The notes beneath the pieces were generated by a model. It was given only the letters and a program-made list of their open reading frames with translations, was not told where the DNA came from and ran no database searches. Made by a program: the position numbers and the translations under genes. Positions 43,451-55,403 of a stretch of 64,000 nt of DNA are shown piece by piece. Numbering within the stretch: position 1 is the first letter of the stretch; the number at the start of each line of letters is the position of its first letter. This DNA is from Leguminivora glycinivorella (taxonomy: Eukaryota > Arthropoda > Insecta > Lepidoptera > Tortricidae), in assembly GCF_023078275.1 (NCBI RefSeq), contig NC_062977.1, positions 6,159,118 to 6,223,117 on the forward strand. The letters are read 5' to 3'.

Positions 43451-44754
43451 TAGTACTAGCTACTACGGACTTTCGCTCGAAATTAAAAAATTAGCCCCCG
43501 AGCCCTCCGGATACTACGTACTCGTACTTCGCGTCGGCAAGCTTGGCTCTGACAATAAATTCCGACTTGATTTAACCTACAAGGCTATTTATAAACCTGT
43601 TTGTACTCAAACATCACTCAATTCACTCAATTCCTTAAGTACACGTATTTATAGCTATGGCAACCTCAAACACCGTTTTACTGGAATCAAGATAGAATTA
43701 ATTCAGTGAATTCATTTCAATGTTTTCCCTCTAAGTATTTACCGCTTCTAATAAATTAAAGTGGGAAATTTAGAGAAATGTTTCGTGCTGTAATTTACTT
43801 TGCGTCAATGGTGTTTGACCTTTTTGACAGAGGATACTTAACTATCTAAAAGGTGTTCAGTGAATTTAGTTGTAGTTTATAATTTTTTTCAGTACTTTTA
43901 CAATTAAATATTAGTCACACCACACGGTAATTCATGGTTTTTTCTTTTAACGAGAAATTAATATATGTATAAATGTAATATAATAGAGAATGGTTTTCTG
44001 ACTATAAAAAAAAAAAAAATATTAAACATCGATTTTAATACTAAATCAGTGTTATAAAGAAGTAAAATAGGTTATATTTTATTTATATAAATATATGACT
44101 ATTGGTAAAATTTATACGAAAAGTTTTACTACTTTTAGAAAGGTACACTATTTGAGAAACCCCTATGACAAAATATTTAAACTAAAATAATTACTAACTC
44201 TGAAAAAATCTGCCTAAATCATATTATACTAAAAATCGCCATCATCCAATTTTTCACACTTTTCCGCCATTCTATCTTAATCCTTAATTCTTAAAAGCCT
44301 GATTTTTTATTTTTGGTTGGAAATAATGTTTTTATTTAGTTATTTAGATGTAGTATCTAGGATAAATAAATAAAAAAAGTCCAGATTCTATTTTGGCTAC
44401 TTTATTTAAAAATATATGCATTGTAGCCAAATGGCAACAATATGCATTTAAGGGTTAAGTATTTATTAAGTATTCACAAGGTGTAGAAACTTCCAAAAAC
44501 ATTCATAGTTACTACCTATTTATACATAATACTCGGTACTTCAGTAAAAAGAGTAATTCAAATGGAAAGTCGTACTCGCAAACATACCTACTAATGCCTA
44601 TTATTTGCTAGAGGTGATATGATAAATATCAGAACAGTTCTGTTTCAGATATAATAAGTCGAAACGTCGGGATGTAAATTGTAAATTAATTATACGCGAT
44701 ATAATCCGTTTCAATAATTTTATTTGATTAGTAAGTAACTATCGCGGCGGTAAC
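43451..44754. other. No gene seen
   Basis: The 101-codon frame at 43404-43709 starts inside the LINE tail and is not convincing. An A13 run lies near 44008. Otherwise AT-rich. Confidence 0.35.
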
Positions 44755-44895
44755 CGAAGACTGTTATCTACTATAAAAATTTCAAGTCCATCGGTTTCGG
44801 AAAAAAATGGCTGTAAAAGACCGACATACAGACGCACGAGTGATCCTTTAAGGGTTTTGTTTCTCCATTTTGAGGTACCGAACCCTAATAGATTT
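44755..44895 (+). repeat. Fragment of the GGGTTCCGTAG family
   Basis: ATTTCAAGTCCATCGGTTTC.. then ACCGACATACAGACGCACG and TTTTGAGGTACCGAACCCTA resemble the right part of 53611-54166 but are diverged. Confidence 0.5.
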
Positions 44896-45122
44896 AAAAT
44901 AATGAACGTTTAGTAGCTGTCGTCTATAAATAGTAATTTTGTACGTGCCATTAGTATCGCGTGCCCTGCTGTAAAATCAATGGACTAATTTTCCGACAGA
45001 CCGACGGGCCAAGGTCAGATAGCGTTGTACCAAAAAATAAATAAAACATGTCTTCCTCATTTATTTTTTTTATAGTTTTTATAGTTTTTAATTATAGTTT
45101 TAATAACTTTAAATTAGACTTA

Positions 45123-45424
45123 TACATACATACATACATACATACATACAATCACGCCTGTTTCCCAGAGGGGTAGGCAGAGATCACGGATTTCCATTTA
45201 CTACGATCCTGACAAACCACTTTCGCTTCACACACTTTCATAACATTTCTCATACACGCTCGTCGGTTTCGAGTACTTCTGACCTGGCCTCTTTGCAATA
45301 TTTCCCCGATTTGATCAAGAAAAGTTCGCCTAGGTCTTCCTCTACCAACTGACCCTTCCACTCCTTTTTCATATACTTTCTTCGTTAATCTCCTCTCATC
45401 CATCCTCTCTACATGCCCAAACCA
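45123..45424 (-). pseudogene. LINE ORF2 C-terminus with ATGT-type tail
   Basis: Minus strand from about 45424 reads WFGHVERMDERRLTKKVYEK, GRGRPRRTFLDQIGEILQRG, STRNRRACMRNVMKVCEAK and SKWKSVISAYPSGKQA, then a stop at 45152-45154 and a TATG microsatellite (45123-45149). This is the classic C-terminus of an RTE-like insect LINE. All upstream domains are lost by 5' truncation. It lies inside the repeat copied at 41.67 kb. Confidence 0.85.
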
Positions 45425-45525
45425 TATTGACCGGGATATAGACCGTGATTACCTTTTTTATTTTTGTCGAGCTCCCGATATTGCGACGCAGTTGCATGCA
45501 TCATGATCACGGAAAACTGACGAAG
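45425..45525 (+). repeat. Interspersed repeat ATTGACCGGGATATAG, copy 2
   Basis: Nearly identical to 41668-41766, and interrupted at its left boundary by the LINE tail. The downstream GC-rich part (45537-45791, with CGCGCGCGATC-type words and an 84-codon minus frame) may belong to the same element. Confidence 0.75.
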
Positions 45526-46995
45526 GCGGGTGGATGTTAAAGTTGCATAGACAGCGCGCGATCTACCCTCCTTCGCGCGCGTCGGCTGCGTTCACTTTCA
45601 GCGTTACCACTGGTCGCATTCACACTCGATGGTCTGTCCAAACACACTACACTCACAGTGTCACTACGTTTGTTCAATTCTGACTTCACCGGTTTTTTAC
45701 ACAAACAAATCACTGGATTCCATACATTAGATAGTTTGAAGCCATCCTCACGATTGAAATTTTTATATTTGTGAAAATAACCGTGAATCATTCAAAACTC
45801 TAACTTTAAATTACTTCATATAACTTAAGAATTTTATATAATTTTATTGCATTCTTAAATCAAAAAACATGTTACACAGCACTTTACAAAATACATCCAC
45901 AGCGCAGGCTTCGTCAAAGTTCCTTAACGATACTTCGTTCGTTCTTTATATTAGTCGAGCCTAAAGGTGCCGTTACACGGGCAAAATAATTGCCAGCAAT
46001 TCACATACAATTGCCACGATTGCTCCATAGTTAGTTGGTGCGTATTGCGTATTGTACAAACGCGGCAGTGGTAGGTAATAGGTATGTGCAATTAGCCGCC
46101 TTTACACAGACGCTCTCATGGTATTAAGGTAGTAGTCACATATATTATATCTCAATAAGTTTCTCTTTGTTTTAGTAAACAATATATATACTCGTACAGC
46201 GATGCAGGTTTGTATAAGTACTTATTAGTTATTTGTTAATAGATAGGTGTAAATAGTTATATACTTATCTATACCTAGATTTTTTAGAGATCTCTCTTTA
46301 CCAGAGCAGTTCTTGTAGATACAGTCGATTTCACAAAAAAAAATCTTTTCCAGCCAACAAATAAACGTCTCTAAAAGTAATGACAATAACTTCGCATATT
46401 TCGAATGTTTATTACTAAGCATAGACGTTTGTGAACTCGACTATACAGGGAACCTAAATCCCTGGATGGCCTAGTTTTGGCTAACTACATTTGCCTATTA
46501 AAATCAATGATACCATTAGCGCCTATTCCAAGCACCAATTTCCAAACCCTTATTTACAAAATTATGTTATAAATTGTGTTATGTGTATGTTCTACACAAT
46601 ATAAATGCGTCTTCAGTTTGTCATTCACCTTTTTGTTACTTTACACCCTTTTACCCTAAGGTTACCTGGAAGAGATCGCTTACAGCGATAACACCGCCTG
46701 TTGCTACCTATATTAACATCAAAATCTGTATTTAAATTAGTTTTACTTGTTTACAATATTTTAAGCGGGTTACTCAAGTTTTTAATCAAGTCGAAATAAT
46801 GCTCGACATGTTTCGAGCCATTTCCGAGGATCTTTTACAAAGAAAAGTTTTGAGTACTTATTTTGCAATATTTCCGTAAAAGCAGACATAGTAACTTTTC
46901 CAGCAGTTTCGGTGCAACATGGTAGAAATAAAGAAATTCATGCATGTGATTTCTACGCAGATGATTACTTTCAGGCTCATTTTACTGTTATTAAT
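45526..46995. other. No gene seen
   Basis: Apart from the GC-rich block at 45540-45650, this is AT-rich DNA without recognised features. Confidence 0.35.
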
Positions 46996-47277
46996 GGGCA
47001 TTTTCAGAATTTGGAACCCCCCAATTAGCGTAAGTTGTTAACAAAAATGAACTCACTGTCAGTTTTGTGACGATAACTAAGCATGAAATTTCTATAAAAA
47101 TATTGTTTTTGTGTTAATTACATAAACTTTAAGCGATGTGAATAATCTACATTCAGAATCTGAAAAAAGTAAATTTTTAGACATTTTATGCTTAATTTGT
47201 CGTCACAAAACTGACTGCGAATTAATTTTTGTTAACAACTTACGCTAATTGGGGGGTCCCAAATTCTGAAAATGCCC
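46996..47277. mobile_element. MITE with about 95-bp inverted ends
   Basis: GGGCATTTTCAGAATTTGGA..CCCCCCAATTAGCGTAAG..TCAGTTTTGTGACGA on the left is mirrored on the right with few mismatches. TAAT flanks both ends (46992-46995 and 47278-47281). Confidence 0.9.
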
Positions 47278-47281
47278 TAAT

Positions 47282-48057
47282 CCCAATTAACTATTCCAGC
47301 TGGCTTTGGGCATATATGTATATTCCTTTAACGTGACAATGCTGTAACAAAATTTCTGAAAAGTTATGTCTGCTTATCAGTTTATGAAGCTGCAATACAG
47401 AAAAATCGACACATCACTTGCCTCAAAACTCCTCAAATAATAATTGGATGCCTAAACAAGCGCAGAGCGGGTTATTTCGTACATTTCTGCTTGTTTATGG
47501 CATTCTGCTGAAAGCCTTCAGAGCTGGCTTCATACGCAAAGGCATCGGGGCTATTCGACCCGTTCGCTACATTTGAGCCGGTTTGTGGCCCGTGAAGCGT
47601 GAAGCGAGCTGAGAGAGTGAGCGGGTTTTGACGTTGAGTAATGAATGAATCAAATCATCATTTTTATGGACTTGGTAAGATGGGTAAACGTCCTGATTCA
47701 TTTTGTGGCTATTGGCGGGATTATGTGATGTATTTTAGGGGGTCTATCGGGATACACTTCGACAGATGGGAATCTTTTGTGCAATTACCTCCTCACGAAA
47801 GTAAGTCAAGTAGTTCTGTCCTCGTAGTTAGGGCATGTAAATAGGTTGGCACGTGTAAACTTTTGCAACTGCAGCGAGCAGCAGTCACTGTTGACTTTCA
47901 AACCGCGGTATAGGAATCGCTTACCACTACCCTGGAATGACTTTGAGATTTACTAACAACCGTATTTGAAAAATGTTCCTTAACAAATGAGTAAGATATC
48001 ACTTGGACTGAAATAATGTTTCTCCATCATCATCATCATCATCATGTAGATCTTGTT
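47282..48057. other. No feature seen; CAT microsatellite at 48025-48045
   Basis: The 67-codon frame at 47641-47844 shows no domain. A CATCATCATCATCATCATCA run borders the next element. Confidence 0.4.
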
Positions 48058-48978
48058 AACCGCCGCACCCAAATCTCAAGGAAGGTGGTTCTCAATTCGT
48101 TTGTATTTTTTTTATGTTTGTTCCACAATATGTCCGTCGTTACTGGACCGAATTTTTGATCGAATGTATATGCATACAGATTGGTCCCATTTTTATAAGA
48201 ACCCACTTCTGATGATGGGATCCTGGAGAAATCGAGGGAACTCCTCAAATCTGAAAGGCATACATATGGTAATTTTTGTGTTTTGATAAGAACAGCATGC
48301 ATTTATGTACGGAACAGTGACATTTGGTGCAGTGTAACTGCTGATGATGGTCAGAACGGAACTCCTCAAATATGAACGGCACACTTATAGTGACTTTGGT
48401 ATTTTTATAAGAACAGCATGAACTTACGTCCAGAACAGTGACATTTGGTGCAGCGGAACTGCTGATGAAAATCAGAACGGAACTCCTCAAATATGAACCG
48501 CACGCTTATAATGACTTTGGTATTTTTATAAGAACAGCTTGCGTTTACTTTCAGAACAGTGACATTTGGTGCAGTGAAACCTCTGATGATGATCAGAACG
48601 GAACTCCTCAAATCTGAACGGCACACTTATAGTGACTTTCGTATTTTTATAATAACAGCATGCATTTAAGTTCAGAATAGTGACATTTATTTGTTAGGAG
48701 ATTTGTTATGTTTGTTATGCTTACTTGTTATGTTTGTTATATTGAATTTTCAAGTCAAATTCTGTCAAGTTCGATCTCTTATATATAATCGGATATAGGA
48801 TTCATGAGGAATTGAGGAAACTCCTCAAACCTTAACGGTATACGTATGTTCATTAAATTTGTGTTTCCATCAAATAATCAAAGATTTGTATTAAAAGCAG
48901 TTTTAAAAATTACCTACACTTTTCTACATAATCCAACACTCGCAAGTATCTTTCACCAGAACCCCAAAAGCGGCGGTT
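48058..48978 (-). mobile_element. 121-bp-array element, copy 2 (inverted)
   Basis: Starts AACCGCCGCACCCAAATC and ends AAAAGCGGCGGTT, giving 9-bp perfect terminal repeats AACCGCCGC. Read on the minus strand, the order of left part, 121-bp units and right part (GAGGAGTTCCCTCGATTTCT) matches 2822-4269. Units are spaced 121 bp (TCAGAACG at 48351, 48472, 48593), with three to four units and no AB alternation. Defines the family ends better than copy 1. Confidence 0.85.
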
Positions 48979-50463
48979 TTTATTATTAAAAATTATATAT
49001 GACATATCTAAAATGTCGAATTAGAGAATTCGAATTATCCCTAAAGGATTTGCCATACTGACGACGGTCTGAGTCAGCGGAAAGATCAAACTGAAAGCAT
49101 TATGTGTGAAGTGTGAACAACATTTGCCACAGCAAAGCCCTGTAGGTTTTGGAGCAATGTTAGTGAAAGCTTGTAACGCTTCCGCTATCGCTCACCGCTC
49201 AAGATCGGCGAAGCCTCGGCCCGGTAGGCGGCTACATCGATCGCGAACCCTGACATTAAATGAAAGACAACCCGCCGAGGGACGCTGCACGCTGGATCCC
49301 ATTGTATGCTCTGCCTTTTTTCCCTGAAGTGACCTGGAATTATGAGGGTAATTAGTAATTAACATGCAAATGAAGGCAGTTCAAGTTAGTGCTCATTAAT
49401 TTTGAATGAAATGGGATTCTACCCTAGGCATCAATTTTTATCGTAATGAAAATTACATGGCAAATGATTTTTTTCAAAGTTTCATTTCGTGTTACATGAT
49501 ACAAATAAAAATTTCCATAATATTATTTTATGTTAGGTGTGCAATATCCTTTATTACCTATTACCATATTAGATTCTTTGATTTGACGGGAAAAGTACCA
49601 ATATTTATTTACAAAGTTTCGATTATGAACAAATTTTGCTTCTGTTCGTCATGAACCAACACAATTCACAATCAAACTGTAAAAAATAATGAACTAAAAA
49701 CCTTCTAATACTTTCCTTTTTCTTATTAAGTGTATATACCTAACTACAAAGTTCAACGTAAAACAGTATTACACTACGCCGTAATTTTGGGAACGGTAAA
49801 AATAACGGGCACTGTCTGGCGAATAAATCTGTCGTTATCCCAACCCAGTAGCAACCCTAGATCGAAATGTAGGGCACGCATACAGACACAGTCACCCACA
49901 CGCATGCACCATTCGGCAGGGCGGGGCTACGCAGTCTGAGCACGAAGCTACCTGGCTCAATTACGAAACCCACACAGACTGCTGAGAGTAATAGCAGCTA
50001 GGCTATATTTAAGTCGGCAGCTTAATACCCGTACGCCAACGAGCCAGGGTTGTGCGTAAAGCATTTTATAGGTTGTTTGCATTCATGGCTTATGAGGCTT
50101 TGCTAAGGGAATCTTTATGGAGTGGACGTTTCATTCATTCGGTTACGTAGGTCAGGATATTTTTAAGTGGATTAAACTACGGCTATAATTAGCTCTATTA
50201 TGTTTAAGAGAAAAATAGCCTTTGTGACTTGAATGATCTTGTGAAGGACATTTTTAGTGATAGCTTTAACAGAAAATATAATTTTCTTTACTCTTTTGTG
50301 TGAAACACTTATAGTAATAAGAAAAGACTGCTTATTTATATAAACAGTGTAGGCGTAAACTAGGTCTTCTTTTCTGTATTTGCACAAGCATTTTATTATT
50401 ACTCCCACCTCGTGGTTTATGAGAAATTGCTCTTTTATTTGACTTTCGTCAGTTCAGCAGATA
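48979..50463. other. No gene seen
   Basis: 49100-49330 is GC-richer and carries CATCGATCGCGAACCCTGAC, similar to the block at 21.74 kb, with a 73-codon frame of no known family. The rest is AT-rich. Confidence 0.35.
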
Positions 50464-50670
50464 TTTTTTTTTTTTTTTTTTTTTTTTTTTCCTAGCCTAT
50501 AATTGTGTCCCAGACCACTCGTCGAGGTCATCCCGCCATCTTTTCTTTGGCCTAAATCTGTGGTGTCCAGTCGGTAGCCAATTTGGCCCACCGATCTGGA
50601 TGCATTCGGCAGACATAATCCCACTTGAGCCTGTTAACACCCACATCTACAATACCAGATTCTGTTCCTA
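50464..50670 (-). pseudogene. LINE C-terminal relic with poly(A) tail
   Basis: A run of 27 T (50464-50490) is the poly(A) tail of a minus-strand insertion. Upstream on that strand the shifted frames read GVNRLKWDYVCRMHPDRWAK, LATDWTP and RPKKRWRDDLDEW, the LINE C-terminal pattern of a K/RW..G/YV-RM segment followed by a GRP-RW-DDL segment. At least one frameshift and stops. 5'-truncated. Confidence 0.7.
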
Positions 50671-52200
50671 ACCCGATCGGTTCTGCGGATATTTAGACCA
50701 CTCGTTTAAAATTATGTTAAGATTCTGAGTACGATTTGATTCGGTAAATGGAGAATAATTTGCGAAATTGTAATGAATGGTAAAATTACATTCGAATTAT
50801 TAACCCTAATATCTTTGGCTCTGAGCACATTAAGATGCAACTATTATCTAATTTGGAACAATTGTGACGTCTCTTTGAAATAGTAGGGTAAAGTGGGATA
50901 AATGGAAACACTTTGTAAGTTGAATGCCTTAATAACACTTTGTTGAATGCTATTTAAATTTATAATTTATGTATAGTAGTGTGACTACATGAAAAAAGAA
51001 CAAATCGAAAAATATTCAATAAAATAATTTGATTTGTTCCCTAGTTGAACACTTTGTAAGTTGAATGCGTTAATAGTAGTTTATGCGACTGTGCATAATG
51101 AAGGGCATTACAACACAAGTAGGTAATGGGTTTATGAAACGAGCCTAAGGCGAGTACTGTTTTCAGTAGGTAATGTTAACATTACAGTTCCGTTTATTTC
51201 TGCTGATTGGTAATGCTGGTCATTGCCTATGGTTTTTGAACACATTATAGAGGGTTTATGATATTTGGACGGATAAAGATATTGTTACTTAAGTATAACA
51301 GATTCATCGTTTGCAGTGTGAACCTTTGAACAAATTGTAATATTGTCGATATGTAAATGAGGTGATTTTATAAGACGGATAAGAAATTAGATTAACTTCT
51401 AAATTGTCTATGGAGGCTATTGTTGAAAGGTGCCCCAAAATTTACCTTACATGTTTCTCTGACAATGTATTCTAGTTACCCACACATAGATACATCAGGC
51501 TATTTCTAGGCTCACGCCAGTAAATTAGGCTCGGCTCCGTGTTTGTGTTAACAAGCACACGGCGATAAATACGTGATTTACCGGTTGCGTTAGCTCGGAC
51601 CTGTTTATGACGTGGGCTTTCTAAGGGTTATACTGTAGTCTAGCTGAAAATTTAAATTTTGTTTACAGTAGGAAAATGCTTTAAAATGCTATTTATACTT
51701 GATACGATTTGTAGAAAATAACTTCCGTTCCGAAAGAAAAATTAAATGATCTACCTACATACATTGCTTTATATTTAATTTAATATCAAGACTAAATATA
51801 TATTTAATAAGTCAAAGAAAATACAACATTTTAATAAAAGGTAACTTAAAATAAATATTTACAAATAAACTAACTAACTATTAAACCCCGCTCCTTATCG
51901 TTTCTGGTGCAAAAGTACCCATAATACTTATGGCGTTACCCCTTTGGATGGTTATGGTTGCTTTATTATTACTATAACTTATTACCGATAGATACGTCTG
52001 ATTCATATTTTAGAGGACTACATTTTTATTAATCTTTTTAAAATAAATTTTACCACGCAATTTACCTTACTTTCCAAATACTTTGCTTTCTTTAGCTTCT
52101 ACCTCAAAAGTCACGTCAATTCGATGTTGAAACTAGCAAAAATTGTGAGTATAAAAAGGCGACTATAAAATGTGGCATGAACGTGTATCGTTATTCATAG
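50671..52200. other. No gene; short repeat at 50958-51048
   Basis: 50958-51048 is the partner of 39210-39290. ACTTTGTAAGTTGAATGC occurs on both sides of it (50912 and 51052), perhaps an old duplication of the insertion site. The rest is AT-rich. Confidence 0.4.
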
Positions 52201-52654
52201 TTATAATATAAATGCGAGTGTGTCTGTCTGTCAGTGTGTCATGTCCCCCCCCCTGGTGTTTGCCATACAAATAGACCACGTATGACCCCCCCCTGGGGCC
52301 CTGGGCCTTTACCACGTGACCTCCCCCTGGGCACGAAGCTGGATCCGCGCTTGAGTGTGTCGGTGTTATTTAAGCGTTATTTTATGCTTAAACTACTTAT
52401 TCAATATTGATTTGAATTTTGTACAAAGATACATAGTTTGAGGCCCGAGGAAGGAGATAGGATAGTTTTTATCACGGGAATAATCTTTTAAGAGCGAATT
52501 CATCCCAAACATGAGACAATTGAGACGTCGCCTGTTAATCGATGTCAAACATTTCGCTAAGATTGAGTGATTGCCTGAGTTTTTAATCAGGCGCTATCCG
52601 AATTACATAGGTACCTACTAAGTAAAAGCAAACGAAGTCACGGGAAAAATCTAG
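52201..52654 (+). mobile_element. Diverged Helitron-like element with C-rich motifs
   Basis: Opens TTATAATATAAATGCGAGTG with GTCTGTCTGTC, and closes AAACGAAGTCACGGGAAAAA-TCTAG, paralleling the start and end of the other Helitrons. Inside are CCCCCCCCCTGG runs. No Rep/helicase coding. Confidence 0.6.
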
Positions 52655-53162
52655 TAGTTATAAAATGTGAAAACGGAATGTATATCATTAGGCTACGACA
52701 CGGGCGGTATGCAAAGTGGCAGGTAAACTGTGAAATTAGATGTCAACTAGTTTGAGTCGCTGGGGCACAGTTTGCATAAACTTGTACTGAAGTCCTGTGA
52801 AGGCGGGCTCTTCTTTCATACAACTGCTGTTTATTTTTTATTAACTTAATTTTGTATCTAGAGGTAAAACTCCAAATATTGAATTTTACTGTAAAAGTTG
52901 TTTTAATAAGTAATATTTATTTTAAGAGAAATTGTTTCTAAATAAAACTATGAAAGGAGAAAAAATATTGATGTGTGTTAATATTCACCTACCTAATACA
53001 TACGTTCTGCGATAAAATAGATTCTCGATAACAAGTAGGTACCCAGGTATTCAAATGAAGACGAACAGTTACTAGATTATATGTAGCGGCAGTGGCTATC
53101 TAATATAATTCATTCTCCTGTGCAATTCGTTATACCTACATCTGTAAATATTTGGAATAATC
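52655..53162. other. No feature seen
   Basis: AT-rich DNA. Confidence 0.35.
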
Positions 53163-53300
53163 ATTACAATACAATACTCTTTATTGCACACCTCACACAG
53201 TTTACAAGTAATGAACAAGAAACAAAAACAAATTAAACAGAGGTAAAACAGCTTATTTTTAGCTCTTATCTCTTCCAAACAATCTTTGGGTACTGGAGTA
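53163..53300 (-). mobile_element. LINE 3' tail, same family as 36365-36670
   Basis: ACAATACAATACTCTTTATT then GCACACCTCACACAGTTTAC matches the tail at 36.4 kb. The coding part is gone apart from a few codons. Confidence 0.75.
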
Positions 53301-53610
53301 CCTTTGGGTATCATTTTAAAATTTAAAATTACATAAATATGTATGACCACAGGTAAATCATTTAAAAGGTCAAGTTATTTACCCTTTACGCCCAATGCAA
53401 TCCACAAAGGTTCACCCGCAGCACAATATTGGCATAGGTCAAACAGGCAGATCGATAGCACGCGCGGTGCAAAGTGCAAAGGTGCCATCCCTATTTATAG
53501 ACCGGTTGGGCGCTCTCGAAATGGGAAATGAAGTGAAATGAGTGACCCGGTGAAGCTAGGGTAGTTGCAACGGTTAAAAGGTTATATAGGGCATGCATTG
53601 TCAACAGGTA

Positions 53611-54166
53611 AAAAATCGGCCAAGAGCGTGTCGGGCCACGCTCAGTGTAGGGTTCCGTAGTTTTACGTATTTTTCTCAAAAACTACTGAACCTATCAAGT
53701 TCAAAACAATTTTCCTAGAAAGTTTTTATAAAGTTCTACTTTTGTGATTTTTTTCATATTTTTTAAACATATAGTTCAAAAGTTAGAGGGGGGGGGACGC
53801 ACTTTTTTTTCCTTTAGGAGCGATTATTTCCGAAATTATTAATATTATCAAAAAACGATCTTAGTAAACCCTTATTCATTTTTAAATACCTATCCAACAA
53901 TATATCACACGTTGGGGTTGGAATGAAAAAAAATATCAGCCCCCACTTTACATGTAGGGGGGGTACCCTAATAAAACATTTTTTTCCATTTTTTATTTTT
54001 GCACTTTGTTGGCGTGATTGATAAACATATTGGTACCAAATTTCAGCTTTCTAGTGCTTACGGTTACTGAGATTATCCGCGGACGGACGGACGGACGGAC
54101 GGACGGACGGACAGACAGACATGGCGAAACTATAAGGGTTCCTAGTTGACTACGGAACCCTAAAAA
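53611..54166. mobile_element. GGGTTCCGTAG-family element with GGAC microsatellite
   Basis: AGGGTTCCGTAGTTTTACG near the left and CTACGGAACCCTAAAAA at the right are inverted. The right part holds a GGAC run at 54081-54119. Starts ATCGGCCAAGAGCGTGTCGG. A widespread lepidopteran repeat; class uncertain. Confidence 0.75.
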
Positions 54167-54269
54167 TTATACTTATTTTTTTTTTAATCACCAACATTTT
54201 TGGTCCCAAATTAATGAACTATGCTTAATACCTCTGCGCCTATAAAAATGTCTGAGGATGACGATTTTT

Positions 54270-54486
54270 AACCCCCGACGCATAAACGACGGGGTGTTAT
54301 AAGTTTGACGTGTCTGTCTGTCCGTCTGTTTGTCTCTGTGTGTGTCTGTGGCATCGTAGATCCCGAACGGATGAACCAATTTCGATTTAGTTTTTTTTTG
54401 TTTGAAAGCTGAGTTAGCCGGGAGTATTCTTAGCCATGTTTCATAAAAATCGGTCCACTATGTCGCGGTCGGGGTTTTTTTCAAAA
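54270..54486 (+). mobile_element. AACCCCCGAC element, copy 2
   Basis: Same order as 31691-31933, with a short GTCT run and a slightly damaged right end. Confidence 0.85.
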
Positions 54487-54550
54487 TTTTAATAACATAT
54501 AGCTGAAGAATAAAAGCATGTTAAGTATTCGGTCTTTCGTGCATGAGAGG

Positions 54551-54600
54551 AGGCTTATGCCCAGCAACAGGGACGGGGCTCTATGTATTGTATGTATTAT
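54551..54600 (+). mobile_element. Retroelement tail fragment
   Basis: GAGGAGGCTTATGCCCAGCA then GGGACGGGGCTCTATGTATT is a 3'-end motif common in moth retroelements; compare 12284-12345 inverted. Confidence 0.5.
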
Positions 54601-54859
54601 TATTGTAATATATATTATAGTATTCGCTGGGTGCAGGACTGGTGCTTCTCTCAGTGAGTTAAATATTCATTATGTTTTCTCACAAGTGCATAAATAAAGG
54701 ATTTATTGTCACCGAGATGGATCACGGCTGTCAAACCTTTGTCTTTGGGCCTTTGATTTAACGGTCATAAAGGTGAAATTGTCCCAAAAACTGAAGGTAG
54801 GTGTCAAGGGGTTGACAGCGTGTTATAAAGTGGATATAATATCGCTCTTGACATCGAGT

Positions 54860-55076
54860 AAGGTACAGCGGGGCAAATCTCGACTGGGGGACAAATGTAA
54901 CTGTCCATTTTTTCAAGGTTTTACAATGTGTGCATTATTAAATAGCACTTGTCCACCGGTTATATATGGTAGGCGTGTTCAGTGGATACATGTAGAACTC
55001 AACATCATAGTGTAATAATGAAAAAAATGGATTAGTTACAATTGCCCTCCAGTCGAGATTTGCCAAGCTGTACCTT
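54860..55076. mobile_element. MITE with AAGGTACAGCGGGGC ends, copy 2
   Basis: AAGGTACAGCGGGGCAAATC and GATTTGCCAAGCTGTACCTT ends. Inner orientation is opposite to copy 1 (12015-12233). Confidence 0.85.
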
Positions 55077-55403
55077 ACTAAAGTGTGTTCACTTTCTGAA
55101 AAAACAGAACACGAATCAAAACTAATGAACTCTGTATCTAATTTGCGCACAATTTGATACTTTGTTCAACTGTTCATCAAATATTTTATGTGAGAAATAC
55201 AGGGGTGAGTATGTATGTAGATACGTTGAGCGTTAACAAGTACGTTCATTAATCCACTTTACTCATCTGCTACATGTAAAAAGAAGAACACACTGTTGGA
55301 CTTTTACTACTCCCATTTTGTTTCCTAGTTCCGTTTTAAATTTAAAAATGCAACACTAATCTGGTTACAGCTATCAAAGCGAATTTTAAAGGAAAAGGTC
55401 AGA
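55077..55403. other. No feature seen
   Basis: AT-rich DNA. Confidence 0.35.

Noticed and set aside
45152..45403. A host gene
   Set aside because: The peptide is the C-terminus of a LINE reverse transcriptase followed by its microsatellite tail.
50464..50490. A T-run terminator
   Set aside because: It is the poly(A) tail of a minus-strand LINE insertion, as the adjoining coding relic shows.
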